Shown: positions 47,552 to 56,584, counted from the stretch's first letter. The stretch: DNA of 64,000 nucleotides from Solibacillus daqui (GCF_028747805.1 NZ_CP114887.1:3080001-3144000); one strand, 5' to 3'. The notes: generated from the letters alone by a model not told the origin. Translations and numbers: made by a program.

Positions 47552-47597
47552 GAAAAAAACCATTCTCCAGAACAAACTGGAAAATGGTTTTTTTAAA
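47552..47597. terminator. Bidirectional terminator between gltC and metQ
   Basis: AAAAAACCATT and TCCAG pair with CTGGA and AATGGTTTTTT around 6 bases, between convergent genes. Confidence 0.92.
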
Positions 47598-47610
47598 TAC
47601 AATTATTTTG

Positions 47611-48456
47611 TTACTTCCCGTCAACTGGAACTACTGAGCCGCCCCATTCTTCTACGATGAAGTCTTGAATTTCTTTAGAGTGTAATGCTTCAACTAATGC
47701 TTTAATTTCTTTTGAATCTTCGTCACCAGATTGAACAGCAATGATGTTCACGTATGGTGAATCACCAGACTCGATGGCGATTGCGTCTTCTAATGGGTTA
47801 ATACCGTTGTCGATTGCGAAGTTTGAGTTAATTAATACCGCGTCACCTTCTTCGTTATCGTACATTTGGAATAACATTTCTGGAGCTGTATCATAATCAA
47901 ATACTAAATTTTTTGGGTTTTCTACAACGTCTTTAAGCTCTGCTTTAGTTTTATCGATACCATCAGCTAACTTGATTAAACCTTGTGCTTCAAGTAATGA
48001 AAGCATACGGCCATGGTCAGCTACAGAGTTTGATAATAGAATTGTTGCGCCTTCAGGAAGCTCTTCTAAAGATGCATATTTTTTAGAGTAAATACCGATT
48101 GGCTCAATGTGAATACCACCAGCATTTGCGAAGTCATAGTTAAATTCTGCTTTTTGACCTTCAAAATACGGAATATGTTGGAAGTAGTTGGCATCTAAAT
48201 CACCAGATTCTAAGTCTTGGTTTGGTAATACATAATCTTGATAAGGTTCGATTTGTAATTCGATACCTTGTTTTTCTAAAATTGGTTGAACTTGTTCTAA
48301 AATTGCGGCGTGAGGTGTGTTTGAAGCACCTACCACTAATGTTGTTGGCTCTGCTGTTGTATCGCTGCCTGTTGTTGATTTTTCGTCTGTCCCACATGCT
48401 GCTAGAGCAAGGATTGAAGCACCTAATGCTACTGAAGATAATAATTTTTTCATCAT
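47611..48456 (-). CDS. metQ: Methionine-binding lipoprotein MetQ
   Basis: A 281-residue substrate-binding protein of the methionine ABC importer. A lipoprotein signal ends at LALAAC (lipid-modified C21). The NlpA-type domain shows VGASNTPHAAILEQV and the ligand residues in QHIPYFEG and LSNSVADHGR. Two ATG codons are adjacent; either gives the same signal. It is separated from metI by 250 bases that hold a family B repeat, unlike the close spacing usual in this operon. Confidence 0.95.
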   Translation of the reverse strand: MMKKLLSSVALGASILALAACGTDEKSTTGSDTTAEPTTLVVGASNTPHAAILEQVQPILEKQGIELQIEPYQDYVLPNQDLESGDLDANYFQHIPYFEGQKAEFNYDFANAGGIHIEPIGIYSKKYASLEELPEGATILLSNSVADHGRMLSLLEAQGLIKLADGIDKTKAELKDVVENPKNLVFDYDTAPEMLFQMYDNEEGDAVLINSNFAIDNGINPLEDAIAIESGDSPYVNIIAVQSGDEDSKEIKALVEALHSKEIQDFIVEEWGGSVVPVDGK

Positions 48457-48539
48457 TTTTTCCTCTATTCTATATTTTTCTCACCTAAACTTTTCGAACA
48501 TTTTTTATATTCTGGATATTCACTATACAGAGGCACCTC

Positions 48540-48703
48540 TTAATCATTTACGCCTCGGCGTAGATGCGTCCAGATTTTTTCGAGTTTGCTCGAAAAATTC
48601 CTCTAAAAATCTGTGACATCCGCCGGGGGCTTAACTTGAGTCATCAAGTTAAGAGATGCTTGTTCGATAAGTATTGGCTATATAATTACGGCGTAATTGC
48701 CAC
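48540..48703 (+). repeat. Dispersed structured repeat, family B copy 2, inside the met operon
   Basis: Plus-strand order: TTTACGCC/GGCGTAGA palindrome, GCGTCCAGATTTTTTCGAG, the TTCGAG/CTCGAA hairpin, TGTGACATCCGCCGG, then a perfect 10-bp stem (48630-48639 with 48644-48653) around GTCA. It lies opposite to the direction of metNIQ transcription, between metI and metQ. A further AATTACGGCGTAATT palindrome is near 48685-48700. Confidence 0.88.
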
Positions 48704-48706
48704 TAA

Positions 48707-49375
48707 CTATCGTTTATCAATTTTTGTTGTAATGCTATCACCAATAATTTGAATAATAAATACAATGATTAAAATAATAATGGTCGCCATAAATGTAACG
48801 TCTGTACGATTACGAGAGAAACCATCAAGGAAGGCTAAGTTTCCAAGACCACCTGCACCGATAATACCAGCCATCGCTGTATACCCTACAAGTGCTACCG
48901 CTGTTACTGTAATCCCAGAAATAAGCGCCGGTAAGCTTTCTGGAATTAATACTTTCCAAATGATTGTTGACGTTTTCGCACCCATTGAACGAGCCGCTTC
49001 GATAACACCTTTATCAATTTCACGTAGCGCAATTAATACCATGCGCGCATAAAACGGTGCGGCCCCAATAATTAAAGCCGGTAATGCTGCATTAGCACCA
49101 CGAATTGTTCCAAGTAAAAACTTCGTGAAAGGAATTAATAAAATGATTAGCACGATAAACGGTATCGAACGGAAAATATTAACGATAGATCCCGTTAAAA
49201 AGTGGACGATTTTATTAGCCCATAGTTGATTGTCGCTTGTTAAAAATAAAACAATCCCGATTAAAATACCCAATACGAATGTCACTGCCGTTGCGACTGT
49301 TGTCATATACAATGTTTCGTATGTGGCTTCGAGCATTTTGTCCCAATTCACATTTGGAAATAATTGATTAATCAT
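48707..49375 (-). CDS. metI: Methionine ABC transporter permease MetI (MetP)
   Basis: A 222-residue permease with five helices. The conserved cytoplasmic loop that contacts the ATPase reads ALREIDKGVIEAARSMGAKT, and AGGLGNLAF follows. The ATG at 49375 lies 7 bases after GGAGGTGA and overlaps the end of metN by 8 bases, so the two are coupled. The length equals B. subtilis MetP. Confidence 0.95.
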   Translation of the reverse strand: MINQLFPNVNWDKMLEATYETLYMTTVATAVTFVLGILIGIVLFLTSDNQLWANKIVHFLTGSIVNIFRSIPFIVLIILLIPFTKFLLGTIRGANAALPALIIGAAPFYARMVLIALREIDKGVIEAARSMGAKTSTIIWKVLIPESLPALISGITVTAVALVGYTAMAGIIGAGGLGNLAFLDGFSRNRTDVTFMATIIILIIVFIIQIIGDSITTKIDKR

Positions 49376-50396
49376 GCTCAATCACCTCCATTTGTATTTC
49401 ATGCTGTTTTAAAAATTGGAGTGCCTTTTGTATTTGCTGCTTGTCGCCATCAATGTGGACAAACAATGTACCAAGTGAACCGCCCGTTGTCGTTGAAATT
49501 TTGCCATGCACAATATTAATGACAACATCGAATTGCTTAATAATTTGGGAGATGACCGGTTGCTCTGTTGTAGCTCCAGCAAATGTCAATTTCACAATTT
49601 TTCCTGATGGATAGTTCGTTAAAATTTGCTCTAGCGATGCTTGTGTTTCTTGCGTTTCACCAGCAGCCTTCGATACGAAGTTTTTCGTAATCGGTGCTTG
49701 AGGAAGTTGGAACACTTGTAATACATCCCCTTGTTCTACAACTTTACCAGCTTCCATAACTGCGACACGGTTACAAATTTTACGGATAACGTGCATTTCG
49801 TGCGTAATCAGAACAATTGTTAGCCCGATTTGTTTGTTAATGTCTAGCAGTAATTGTAAAATCGAATCCGTTGTTTCTGGGTCTAGTGCAGAAGTTGCTT
49901 CATCACAAAGTAATACTTCTGGATTGTTTGCTAATGCGCGGGCAATGCCGACACGCTGCTTTTGACCACCCGATAATTGTGACGGATACGCTTTACCGCG
50001 CCCCTTTAAACCAACTAGTTCGATTAATTCCTCTACGCGCTGTGCACGCTTGGCATTCGGTACACCTGCAATTTCAAGTGGGAACGCAATGTTTTCCTCA
50101 ACCGTACGTGACCAAAGTAAATTAAAGTGTTGGAAAATCATGCTGATCTTTTGGCGAGCTGAACGTAACTCATTACCTGACGCTTTCGCAATATCTTGTC
50201 CATTGACAATAACCGAGCCAGTTGTTGGCTTTTCTAAACCGTTTAATAAGCGAATCATCGTACTTTTACCGGCCCCACTATATCCAATAATTCCGAAAAT
50301 TTCACCTTTATTAATCGACAAGTTTACATCATTGACGGCGGTTAGATCGCCGTTTTTTGTTTTATAAACTTTCGTTATGTTTTGTATATCAATCAT
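49368..50396 (-). CDS. metN: Methionine ABC transporter ATP-binding protein MetN
   Basis: A 342-residue ATPase. Walker A is GYSGAGKST (38-46), the signature is QLSGGQKQRVGIA, and Walker B is VLLCDEATSALD. A C-terminal NIL domain (about 270-342) is the regulatory ligand-binding part of MetN. The ATG at 50396 follows AAAGGAG. First gene after the SAM riboswitch, so expression rises when SAM is low. Confidence 0.96.
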   Translation of the reverse strand: MIDIQNITKVYKTKNGDLTAVNDVNLSINKGEIFGIIGYSGAGKSTMIRLLNGLEKPTTGSVIVNGQDIAKASGNELRSARQKISMIFQHFNLLWSRTVEENIAFPLEIAGVPNAKRAQRVEELIELVGLKGRGKAYPSQLSGGQKQRVGIARALANNPEVLLCDEATSALDPETTDSILQLLLDINKQIGLTIVLITHEMHVIRKICNRVAVMEAGKVVEQGDVLQVFQLPQAPITKNFVSKAAGETQETQASLEQILTNYPSGKIVKLTFAGATTEQPVISQIIKQFDVVINIVHGKISTTTGGSLGTLFVHIDGDKQQIQKALQFLKQHEIQMEVIEHD

Positions 50397-50475
50397 CGCT
50401 TGAACTCCTTTAACTTGAAATAACCTGTTCGTTATGTTCAATAATCGCTTTTTTACTTATTCGCCTCTTAGAACA

Positions 50476-50640
50476 AACAAAAAACCTTTCTACCACGACA
50501 AGTAGAAAGGTTTCGCAAATTTATACGTTGAACCGTTCTCTCATCTTTCAAAGATAATCTTTGTGTGACTTGGCACCTTTGCAATAATTGCTGGTTGCCG
50601 GGCTTCATAGGGCACTTCCCTCCACCTCTCTTTATAAGAG
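50476..50640 (-). ncRNA. SAM riboswitch (S-box) with terminator, upstream of metNIQ
   Basis: On the minus strand the aptamer begins CTCTTATAAAGAGAGGTGGA, continues GGGAAGTGCCC...GAAGCCCGGCAACC, then AAAGGTGCCAAGTC, and ends GATGAGAG (about 50640 to 50537). An intrinsic terminator (ACCTTTCTAC paired with GTAGAAAGGT plus TTTTTTG) covers 50512-50479. All S-box landmarks are present, so SAM-dependent termination in front of metN is expected. Confidence 0.96.
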
Positions 50641-50672
50641 TAACGCTATTAAGTTTGTTTTGTATGAATGTT

Positions 50673-50701
50673 ACTTTATCATGCTAATAATTGTTCGTCA
50701 A
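50673..50701 (-). promoter_or_regulatory. SigA promoter of the S-box/metNIQ transcript
   Basis: On the minus strand TTGACG (50701-50696), a 17-base spacer and TAAAGT (50678-50673), about 30 bases before the aptamer and directly after the yusE stop codon. Confidence 0.75.
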
Positions 50702-51004
50702 TTACTTTTTTAATATTTCATACAAAAATGGTACGGATTGAAAAGCATAAATTTTTTCCTGTAATTGTCCATTATTAGAAACAAGTAAGCAAGGAACACT
50801 TTCAATTTTCAGATCTTGTGCGAGGTTCTCTAAATAATTGATATTTGCCATTCCAATCGGTAAATCTGGTAGTAATTCCTCAATTACATTTAAAATTCTT
50901 TTGGCCACATCACATGTCCCACACATAGGGGTATAGATAAAAAGTGCACTTTTTTCATGTTGTTGTACACTTTGCTCCCATTGGCTTCTTGTCCATTGTT
51001 CCAT
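50702..51004 (-). CDS. yusE: Thioredoxin-like protein YusE
   Basis: A 100-residue thioredoxin-fold protein with the site PMCGTCD (C28, C31) and the cis-proline in ESVPCLLV. It corresponds to B. subtilis YusE, which lies in the same order between metNPQ and gcvH. Redox partner unknown. It follows yusF by 13 bases, in one operon. Confidence 0.88.
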   Translation of the reverse strand: MEQWTRSQWEQSVQQHEKSALFIYTPMCGTCDVAKRILNVIEELLPDLPIGMANINYLENLAQDLKIESVPCLLVSNNGQLQEKIYAFQSVPFLYEILKK

Positions 51005-51017
51005 CGTAATGTCATTC

Positions 51018-51338
51018 CTATCTTACTAAAAATTTTGCCTGTTGTAATAAATCGCGTAATATAACGGTTGGTGTTTTTTCAACTTCATTATACTGTTGCG
51101 GAATAATAAATTGTTGCGCTTCTGGATACACCCGATTCATGAGCTTTCGTAATTTTTCTCCATTTTTATCTGCGTCAAAAAATGTCACAATATCATCTTG
51201 CTCGTAAGCTTCTAATAAATCAATTAAATCGACTTCACTGATTGTGCCATTCGTACAAAGAATTGTCACATTCTCTGCTAAAATTGGCTCGATTCTCAAC
51301 TTATCTGCACGTCCTTCTACTATGATACATTTTCCCAT
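51018..51338 (-). CDS. yusF: Toprim-domain protein YusF
   Basis: A 106-residue single Toprim domain. The catalytic glutamate is in CIIVEGRADKLR and the DxD motif in TFFDADKNGEKLRKLM. Such small Toprim proteins resemble the RNase M5 and OLD nuclease core; activity is unproven. The ATG at 51338 follows GGGAGGTG. In operon with yusE, matching the B. subtilis order. Confidence 0.9.
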   Translation of the reverse strand: MGKCIIVEGRADKLRIEPILAENVTILCTNGTISEVDLIDLLEAYEQDDIVTFFDADKNGEKLRKLMNRVYPEAQQFIIPQQYNEVEKTPTVILRDLLQQAKFLVR

Positions 51339-51360
51339 GAAAGCACCTCCCATAGTTTAA

Positions 51361-51403
51361 TAACCAAAAAACGCCAAAACCTAAACATACTAGGTTTCGA
51401 CGT
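51361..51403 (-). terminator. Terminator of gcvH
   Basis: On the minus strand AACGTCGAAACCTA pairs with TAGGTTTTGGCGTT (two mismatches), followed by TTTT. Confidence 0.88.
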
Positions 51404-51409
51404 TAAATA

Positions 51410-51790
51410 TTATTGCTCGATTAATTCAGCGTATGCATCTGCATCCATTAATTCTTCAACTTCAGCTTCATTAGAAAGCTCAACTGTAATCATCCAAGCT
51501 GTACCGTATGGAGATTCGTTAACGAATTCTGGGTTATCTGATAATTCTTCATTTACTGCAACAACTGTACCTGACACTGGTGCGTAAAGTTCAGAAACTG
51601 TTTTTACTGATTCCACACTACCGAATGGTTGATCTTTAGCAATTTCGTCTCCTACTTCTGGTAGCTCAACGAATACGATGTCGCCTAATTCAGATTGTGC
51701 GAAGTCTGTAATACCGATTGTTGCTTTGTTTCCTTCAACTTTAATCCACTCGTGCTCTTTTGTATAACTTAATTCTTTTGGTGTGCTCAT
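51410..51790 (-). CDS. gcvH: Glycine cleavage system H protein
   Basis: A 126-residue lipoyl carrier of the glycine cleavage complex. The lipoylated lysine is K63 in [16 protein letters not shown] lipoyl group on GcvH is also the donor for other lipoyl enzymes in Bacillus. LipA, encoded at 28 kb, completes the cofactor. No glycine riboswitch was seen upstream, and the other gcv genes are not in the window. Confidence 0.97.
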   Translation of the reverse strand: MSTPKELSYTKEHEWIKVEGNKATIGITDFAQSELGDIVFVELPEVGDEIAKDQPFGSVESVKTVSELYAPVSGTVVAVNEELSDNPEFVNESPYGTAWMITVELSNEAEVEELMDADAYAELIEQ

Positions 51791-51870
51791 GAGAAAACCT
51801 CCAAGTAATATGTAGTATATTCAAGTTCATTTTGCCATATTTCGTTCGGAAATTCAATGATATTCAACGG

Positions 51871-52227
51871 TTATTTCCAAGTTTCCAAGAAGTCAGACTC
51901 CTTAAATCCTAATGTTAATTTTTTTCCATCTGTTACGAGTGGACGTTTAATTAACATGCCATCTGATGCTAATAGTGCTAATTGCTCGTCTTCAGACATT
52001 GTTGGTAATTTGTCTTTCAACTCTAACTCACGGTACTTCATGCCTGATGTGTTAAAAAATTTCTTTAAGGGAAGACCACTTGCTTCATAATATGCCTTTA
52101 ACTGTTCTTTAGAAGGCGTTTGTTCAACGATGTGAATATTTTCATAGGCAATACCGTTTTCATCTAACCATTTTTGTGCTTTTTTACAGGTTGTACATTT
52201 TGGATAGTTAATAAATTGAATTGTCAT
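51871..52227 (-). CDS. yusI: ArsC/Spx-family protein YusI
   Basis: A 118-residue thioredoxin-fold protein of the ArsC/Spx superfamily. It has CTTC (C11, C14), like the Spx CxxC switch, and not the single catalytic cysteine of true arsenate reductases. RPLVTDGKKLTLGF is the usual C-terminal signature. The position next to gcvH matches B. subtilis YusI. Its role is unknown; arsenate reduction is not supported. Confidence 0.9.
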   Translation of the reverse strand: MTIQFINYPKCTTCKKAQKWLDENGIAYENIHIVEQTPSKEQLKAYYEASGLPLKKFFNTSGMKYRELELKDKLPTMSEDEQLALLASDGMLIKRPLVTDGKKLTLGFKESDFLETWK

Positions 52228-52625
52228 TTTTCCGCTCCCTTAGTATAGTTCAATTTTTTCTATTGTAATCGAAATATAATAACAAATCGAGCGAAATCCG
52301 ATTAATAGTAAGATTACTTTTATTCGAACTTGAAGCAAACCTACTCCTTAAAAATGGATTTTAGTCATTAAATGTGGTTGGTTTTTCTAATAAGCTTCTG
52401 TATAACTTTGGTGAGCTATCGCATGTCTGCGATAAAGCCATGTGATACGTTTAAGTGCTTAAAAGGCTATGCCAGTAAACACGAAGATAAAACAGAATTT
52501 TCTAAAAATGTAAAATGAGTCATTTTTTGAATCATACTTTAGTTTTTACAAAAATTTGAAAACAATTAACATTCTATTAACTATCCAACCTTAAACTAGA
52601 CAAAACTAGAAAAGGCGGTAGGAAA
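52228..52625. other. Gene-free leader region of the SLH surface protein
   Basis: No gene seen. One compact hairpin, TATCGCA paired with TGCGATA around TGTC (52417-52434), stands about 190 bases before the start codon. The last 60 bases are AT-rich and should hold the promoter, but no clear -35/-10 pair stands out. Confidence 0.45.
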
Positions 52626-54692
52626 ATGAGTAAATACTTTACATCAAAAACAATGTTCGCTTTAGCGTTGGCTGGAACATTGATTGCGGCACCGAGCTTA
52701 ACAACGGAAGCAGCTGTACAAAATTATCAATTATCAGTCGATGCTCATTATGATTCAGGCGTTCAAAATCCTGATGGTGGGACGACTGAAATTATTGCCT
52801 ATAACAAACACAATCATTCGATGTATTTAATTAACGGTGATACAAAATTAGTAGAAAAAATCTCTCTGAATTATTCTTCAGCAAATGCAATGAACTTAGT
52901 ACCCGATTTTTCTGTAGACATTGCTGAATTAATTAAAACTATCGATCCTGATTTCGTTTACGGGGGGCTACCGAGTATTGCCATTTCCCCTAATGAAAAC
53001 GTTGTAGTTGCTGCAGTCCAATCCGATGATTATACAAAAGATGGTTATGCCGTATTTTTAACTGGTGAAGGAGAGCTATTAAGTATCGTAAAAATAGGGG
53101 TACAACCTGATAACATTACATTCTCACCAGATGGAAAAAAAGTATTAACTGCTAACGAAGGGGAACCTCGTAACGGTTATGGAAAAGGAATTGAAGACCC
53201 ACAAGGTACCGTATCTGTAATTGATGTATCAAATGGTTTTACGGGTTTGACAACTAAAAATATTACATTTGAAGCATTTGATCGTGCTGAAAAACGTGCC
53301 GAGTTAGTAAAAGACCAAGTAATTATAAAGAAAGATGCCAAACCATCTGAAGATTTAGAGCCTGAATATGTAGTCGTAAGTGAAGATAGCAAATATGCTT
53401 ACGTTTCACTCCAAGAAAACAATGCCATCGCAAAAATAGACTTAACAACAAACGAAGTAATTTCAGTAAATGGGTTAGGATTTAAAGACCATCAAGAAAA
53501 AGGAAATGAATTGGATCTACTTAAAAATAAGGACGTAAAACTTCAGAATGAGAATGTCTTTGGCATTTATATGCCAGATGGGATTTCAACGTATAGCGCG
53601 AACGGTAAAAATTATATTGTCACTGCGAATGAGGGAGACAGTCGTGAATGGGGAGAAGAAGACACACCTTCATTCCATTTAAATGAAAACGAAAAAGAAG
53701 TAGATGGCAACGAAATCGTATATTATGATACGACGCAATATGACGGCTTTGATGATGGAAAAGACTATATTTTTGGTGGACGCTCTTTCTCAATCATTGA
53801 TGCCGATACAATGGAAATCGTATTTGATAGCGGAAGTGATTTTGAAAAAATAACGGCCGAGCTTTACCCTAAATACTTCAATACGACGAATGATGAAGTA
53901 AAGATTGATAACCGTAGCGGTAAAAAAGGGCCTGAGCCTGAAGATGTTAAAGTTGGTAAAATCGGTGACGAAGTATTCGCATTCATTGGTTTAGAGCGTA
54001 TCGGTGGGATTATGATGTACAACATTACAGATCCAACAAAGGTTAAATTTGTCGACTATATGAATACGCGTGACTTTAGCGAAGCTATAAAAGGTGACGT
54101 TTCTCCAGAGGGATTAGCATTTGTGACGAGTGAAAAACCTCAATTATTAGTTGGGCATGAGGTTAGCGGAACTGTAACAGTGTTAGATATCCTGGCAAAA
54201 GATAAAAATCTAAAATTCAACGACATTGAAAATCATATTGCAAAAAATGAAATTATCGAAGTAACACAAGCCGGATTATTAACTGGGGTTAACGAAACGA
54301 CATTCGCACCTAACAAACCATTCACAAAAACTCAAGCTGCAACTGTATTAAATCGATTAGCTGGAAATACAAATACGAATGGGATTGAATGGGCAATTGA
54401 AAACAATTTAATTCCAGGTGTAACGGATCAAATATTTGCTTCAAACAAAGAAATTACTCGAGAAGAATTTGCCTATGCAGTTTATAACTATCTTGTTTTA
54501 TCTGGTGAAACATTCGAGGAGGTAACAGCAGAAAAATATAATGACGATGCCAAGCTTAGCACAGAGGCAAAACAAGCAATCTATGCACTTCAATCAAAGG
54601 GAATCATGATTGGCTCAGATAAAAACTTCAATCCAAACAAAACTTTAACTCGTGCACAAGCCGCAATCGTCTTCAGCCGAATGTTAAACTAA
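52626..54692 (+). CDS. Secreted choice-of-anchor I family protein with C-terminal SLH domains
   Basis: A 688-residue surface protein. A signal peptide covers residues 1-29 (LALAGTLIAAPSLTTEAA). The body (about 30-525) is the choice-of-anchor I beta-propeller-like domain with repeated strands of the type IAISPNENVVVAA and ITFSPDGKKVLTANEGEPR; both TANEGEPRNGYGKG and TANEGDSREWGEEDT repeat the same loop. Three SLH repeats (about 530-575, 580-625 and 633-688, with TKTQAATVLNRLAG and TRAQAAIVFSRMLN) anchor it to the cell-wall polymer. Enzyme activity of the family is not established. Single gene with its own terminator. Confidence 0.9.
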   Translation: MSKYFTSKTMFALALAGTLIAAPSLTTEAAVQNYQLSVDAHYDSGVQNPDGGTTEIIAYNKHNHSMYLINGDTKLVEKISLNYSSANAMNLVPDFSVDIAELIKTIDPDFVYGGLPSIAISPNENVVVAAVQSDDYTKDGYAVFLTGEGELLSIVKIGVQPDNITFSPDGKKVLTANEGEPRNGYGKGIEDPQGTVSVIDVSNGFTGLTTKNITFEAFDRAEKRAELVKDQVIIKKDAKPSEDLEPEYVVVSEDSKYAYVSLQENNAIAKIDLTTNEVISVNGLGFKDHQEKGNELDLLKNKDVKLQNENVFGIYMPDGISTYSANGKNYIVTANEGDSREWGEEDTPSFHLNENEKEVDGNEIVYYDTTQYDGFDDGKDYIFGGRSFSIIDADTMEIVFDSGSDFEKITAELYPKYFNTTNDEVKIDNRSGKKGPEPEDVKVGKIGDEVFAFIGLERIGGIMMYNITDPTKVKFVDYMNTRDFSEAIKGDVSPEGLAFVTSEKPQLLVGHEVSGTVTVLDILAKDKNLKFNDIENHIAKNEIIEVTQAGLLTGVNETTFAPNKPFTKTQAATVLNRLAGNTNTNGIEWAIENNLIPGVTDQIFASNKEITREEFAYAVYNYLVLSGETFEEVTAEKYNDDAKLSTEAKQAIYALQSKGIMIGSDKNFNPNKTLTRAQAAIVFSRMLN

Positions 54693-54754
54693 TCGATTTT
54701 TTATCACTTTCGTAAAGTAGAAAAATAGCCTTCCATTTGAATTTTATCTATAGT

Positions 54755-54790
54755 AAAACGAGATGCGGCGTCCCACATCTCGTTTTTATT
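54755..54790. terminator. Bidirectional terminator between the SLH gene and fadE
   Basis: AAAACGAGATG pairs with CATCTCGTTTTT around a GC-rich loop, between convergent genes. Confidence 0.92.
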
Positions 54791-54802
54791 TGATTTTACC
54801 GA

Positions 54803-56584
54803 TTAAACGACAAACTTTTCAGCTTCGATTAACTTCACTGAAGCTTGGCGTTTTTTCAGAATTAAGTTGTATGGGTTGTTACGTGTTAACTTACGTAGCG
54901 CTGAAAGGATCATACGTGCATTGTCACCTTCAACTGATGCGATTAATGTTTCTTTTGCTTCTTTTTCGATTTCTGCAAATGCTTCTTGGCAGAAAATTTG
55001 TGTGTAGAGAATTTTTTGTGCTGCTTTTTCTTCACCGTCACGTGCAATTGCTTTTTGCGTACGAATAACAGCTGATTCCATTGCGTATAGTTGATTTGCA
55101 ATGTTAGCGATGTTTACAAGAACTTCTTGCTCTGCATCTAATTTTGCTCCGAAGCGCTGAGCTGCTGCACCTGCTGCAAGTACCGCAATTTTTTTCGCGT
55201 TTTTCACTAAATATTTTTCTTGCTCTAATGCTTCATTGCCGATTTCTTCAGGCATTAACATTAATAGCTCGTTTTGTAGCTCTTGTGCTACTTGTAATAA
55301 CGGTAACTCACCTTTTAATGCTTTTTTCATGAATGTACCTGGCACGATCATACGGTTGATTTCGTTTGTACCTTCGAAAATACGGTTGATACGAGAGTCG
55401 CGGTAAATGCGCTCTACTTCGTACTCTGCCATGAAGCCGTAGCCACCGTGTAATTGCACTGCCTCGTCTGCTACATAATCTAATGTTTCAGAGCCGAATA
55501 CTTTTGCGATTGAACATTCGATTGCATATTCTGCGATAGCACCTGCGATTGCTTTACCGTCTTTTTGCTCTGCTTCAGATAACTGACTTAAACGGTCCTC
55601 GAAGTAACCAACTGTGCGATAGTTTAATGACTCAGACGCATAAATTTGAGATGCCATCGTTGCGAGTTTTTCTTTCGTTAAGTTGAAATCTGATAATTTT
55701 GTTTTGAATTGTTGACGTTGGTTTGTGTACGCTACTGCAAGTTCAAATGCACGTTTTGAAGCTCCTACTGTACCTACTCCTAATTTATAACGTCCGATAT
55801 TTAAGATGTTGAATGCGATTACGTGACCACGACCGATTTCACCTAATACGTTTTCTACTGGCACCACAGCATCTTCTAAAATTAATGTACGTGTAGAAGA
55901 TGATTTAATACCCATTTTCTTCTCTTCTGGACCAACAGAAACCCCTTGGTATGTGCGTTCTACGATAAAAGCAGTAAATTTATCGCCATCGATTTTTGCG
56001 TATACTACAAATACGTCTGCAAAGCCTGCATTTGTAATCCATTGTTTTTCACCATTTAAAATGTAGTGAGTGCCTGCTTCATTTAACTTTGCCGTCGTTT
56101 TCGCACCTAATGCGTCTGAGCCTGAACCTGGCTCTGTTAACGCGTAAGCAGCGATTAACTCACCTGATGCCAACTTCGGTAAGTATTGTGTTTTTTGCTC
56201 ATGGTTACCGAATAATACGATTGGTAAAGAACCAATACCAACATGTGCACCGTGCGTAATAGAGAAACCACCCGCTGGCGACATTTTTTCACCAATTAAT
56301 GCTGAAGAAATTTTGTCTAAGCCTAAACCTTCGTACTCTTCAGGTATATCAGCAGCTAATAAACCTAAATCTCCTGCCTTTTTTAATAAACGTACAGAGT
56401 GCTCAAACTCGTGATGCTCCAAGTTTTCAATTACTGGCACAATTTCATTTTGCACATACTCTTGTGTTGTTTGTGCAATCATTTTTTGCTCGTCAGTGAA
56501 GTCCTCTGGTGTAATTACACGCTCGATTTCTACGTCTTCGATTAAGAAGCCGCCACCTTTAATAATGTTTGTTGTTTGTTCCAT
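54803..56584 (-). CDS. fadE: Acyl-CoA dehydrogenase FadE
   Basis: A 593-residue flavoprotein that starts each beta-oxidation round. The acyl-CoA dehydrogenase core covers about 20-415, with AYALTEPGSGSDALGAKTTA and QLHGGYGFMAEYEVERIYRD around the flavin and substrate sites. A C-terminal extension of about 170 residues is as in B. subtilis FadE (YusJ, 594). The ATG at 56584 follows AAGGAGG; upstream frame codons lack a site. Last gene of fadN-fadA-fadE. Confidence 0.95.
   Translation of the reverse strand: MEQTTNIIKGGGFLIEDVEIERVITPEDFTDEQKMIAQTTQEYVQNEIVPVIENLEHHEFEHSVRLLKKAGDLGLLAADIPEEYEGLGLDKISSALIGEKMSPAGGFSITHGAHVGIGSLPIVLFGNHEQKTQYLPKLASGELIAAYALTEPGSGSDALGAKTTAKLNEAGTHYILNGEKQWITNAGFADVFVVYAKIDGDKFTAFIVERTYQGVSVGPEEKKMGIKSSSTRTLILEDAVVPVENVLGEIGRGHVIAFNILNIGRYKLGVGTVGASKRAFELAVAYTNQRQQFKTKLSDFNLTKEKLATMASQIYASESLNYRTVGYFEDRLSQLSEAEQKDGKAIAGAIAEYAIECSIAKVFGSETLDYVADEAVQLHGGYGFMAEYEVERIYRDSRINRIFEGTNEINRMIVPGTFMKKALKGELPLLQVAQELQNELLMLMPEEIGNEALEQEKYLVKNAKKIAVLAAGAAAQRFGAKLDAEQEVLVNIANIANQLYAMESAVIRTQKAIARDGEEKAAQKILYTQIFCQEAFAEIEKEAKETLIASVEGDNARMILSALRKLTRNNPYNLILKKRQASVKLIEAEKFVV

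Noticed and set aside
51791..51870. Glycine riboswitch in front of gcvH
   Set aside because: Only 80 bases separate gcvH from yusI and no aptamer core is visible.
51871..52227. YusI as an arsenate reductase partner of the ACR3-like carrier
   Set aside because: The cysteine pattern is CxxC as in Spx-like proteins, the genes are 30 kb apart, and YusI lies in a conserved non-arsenic context.
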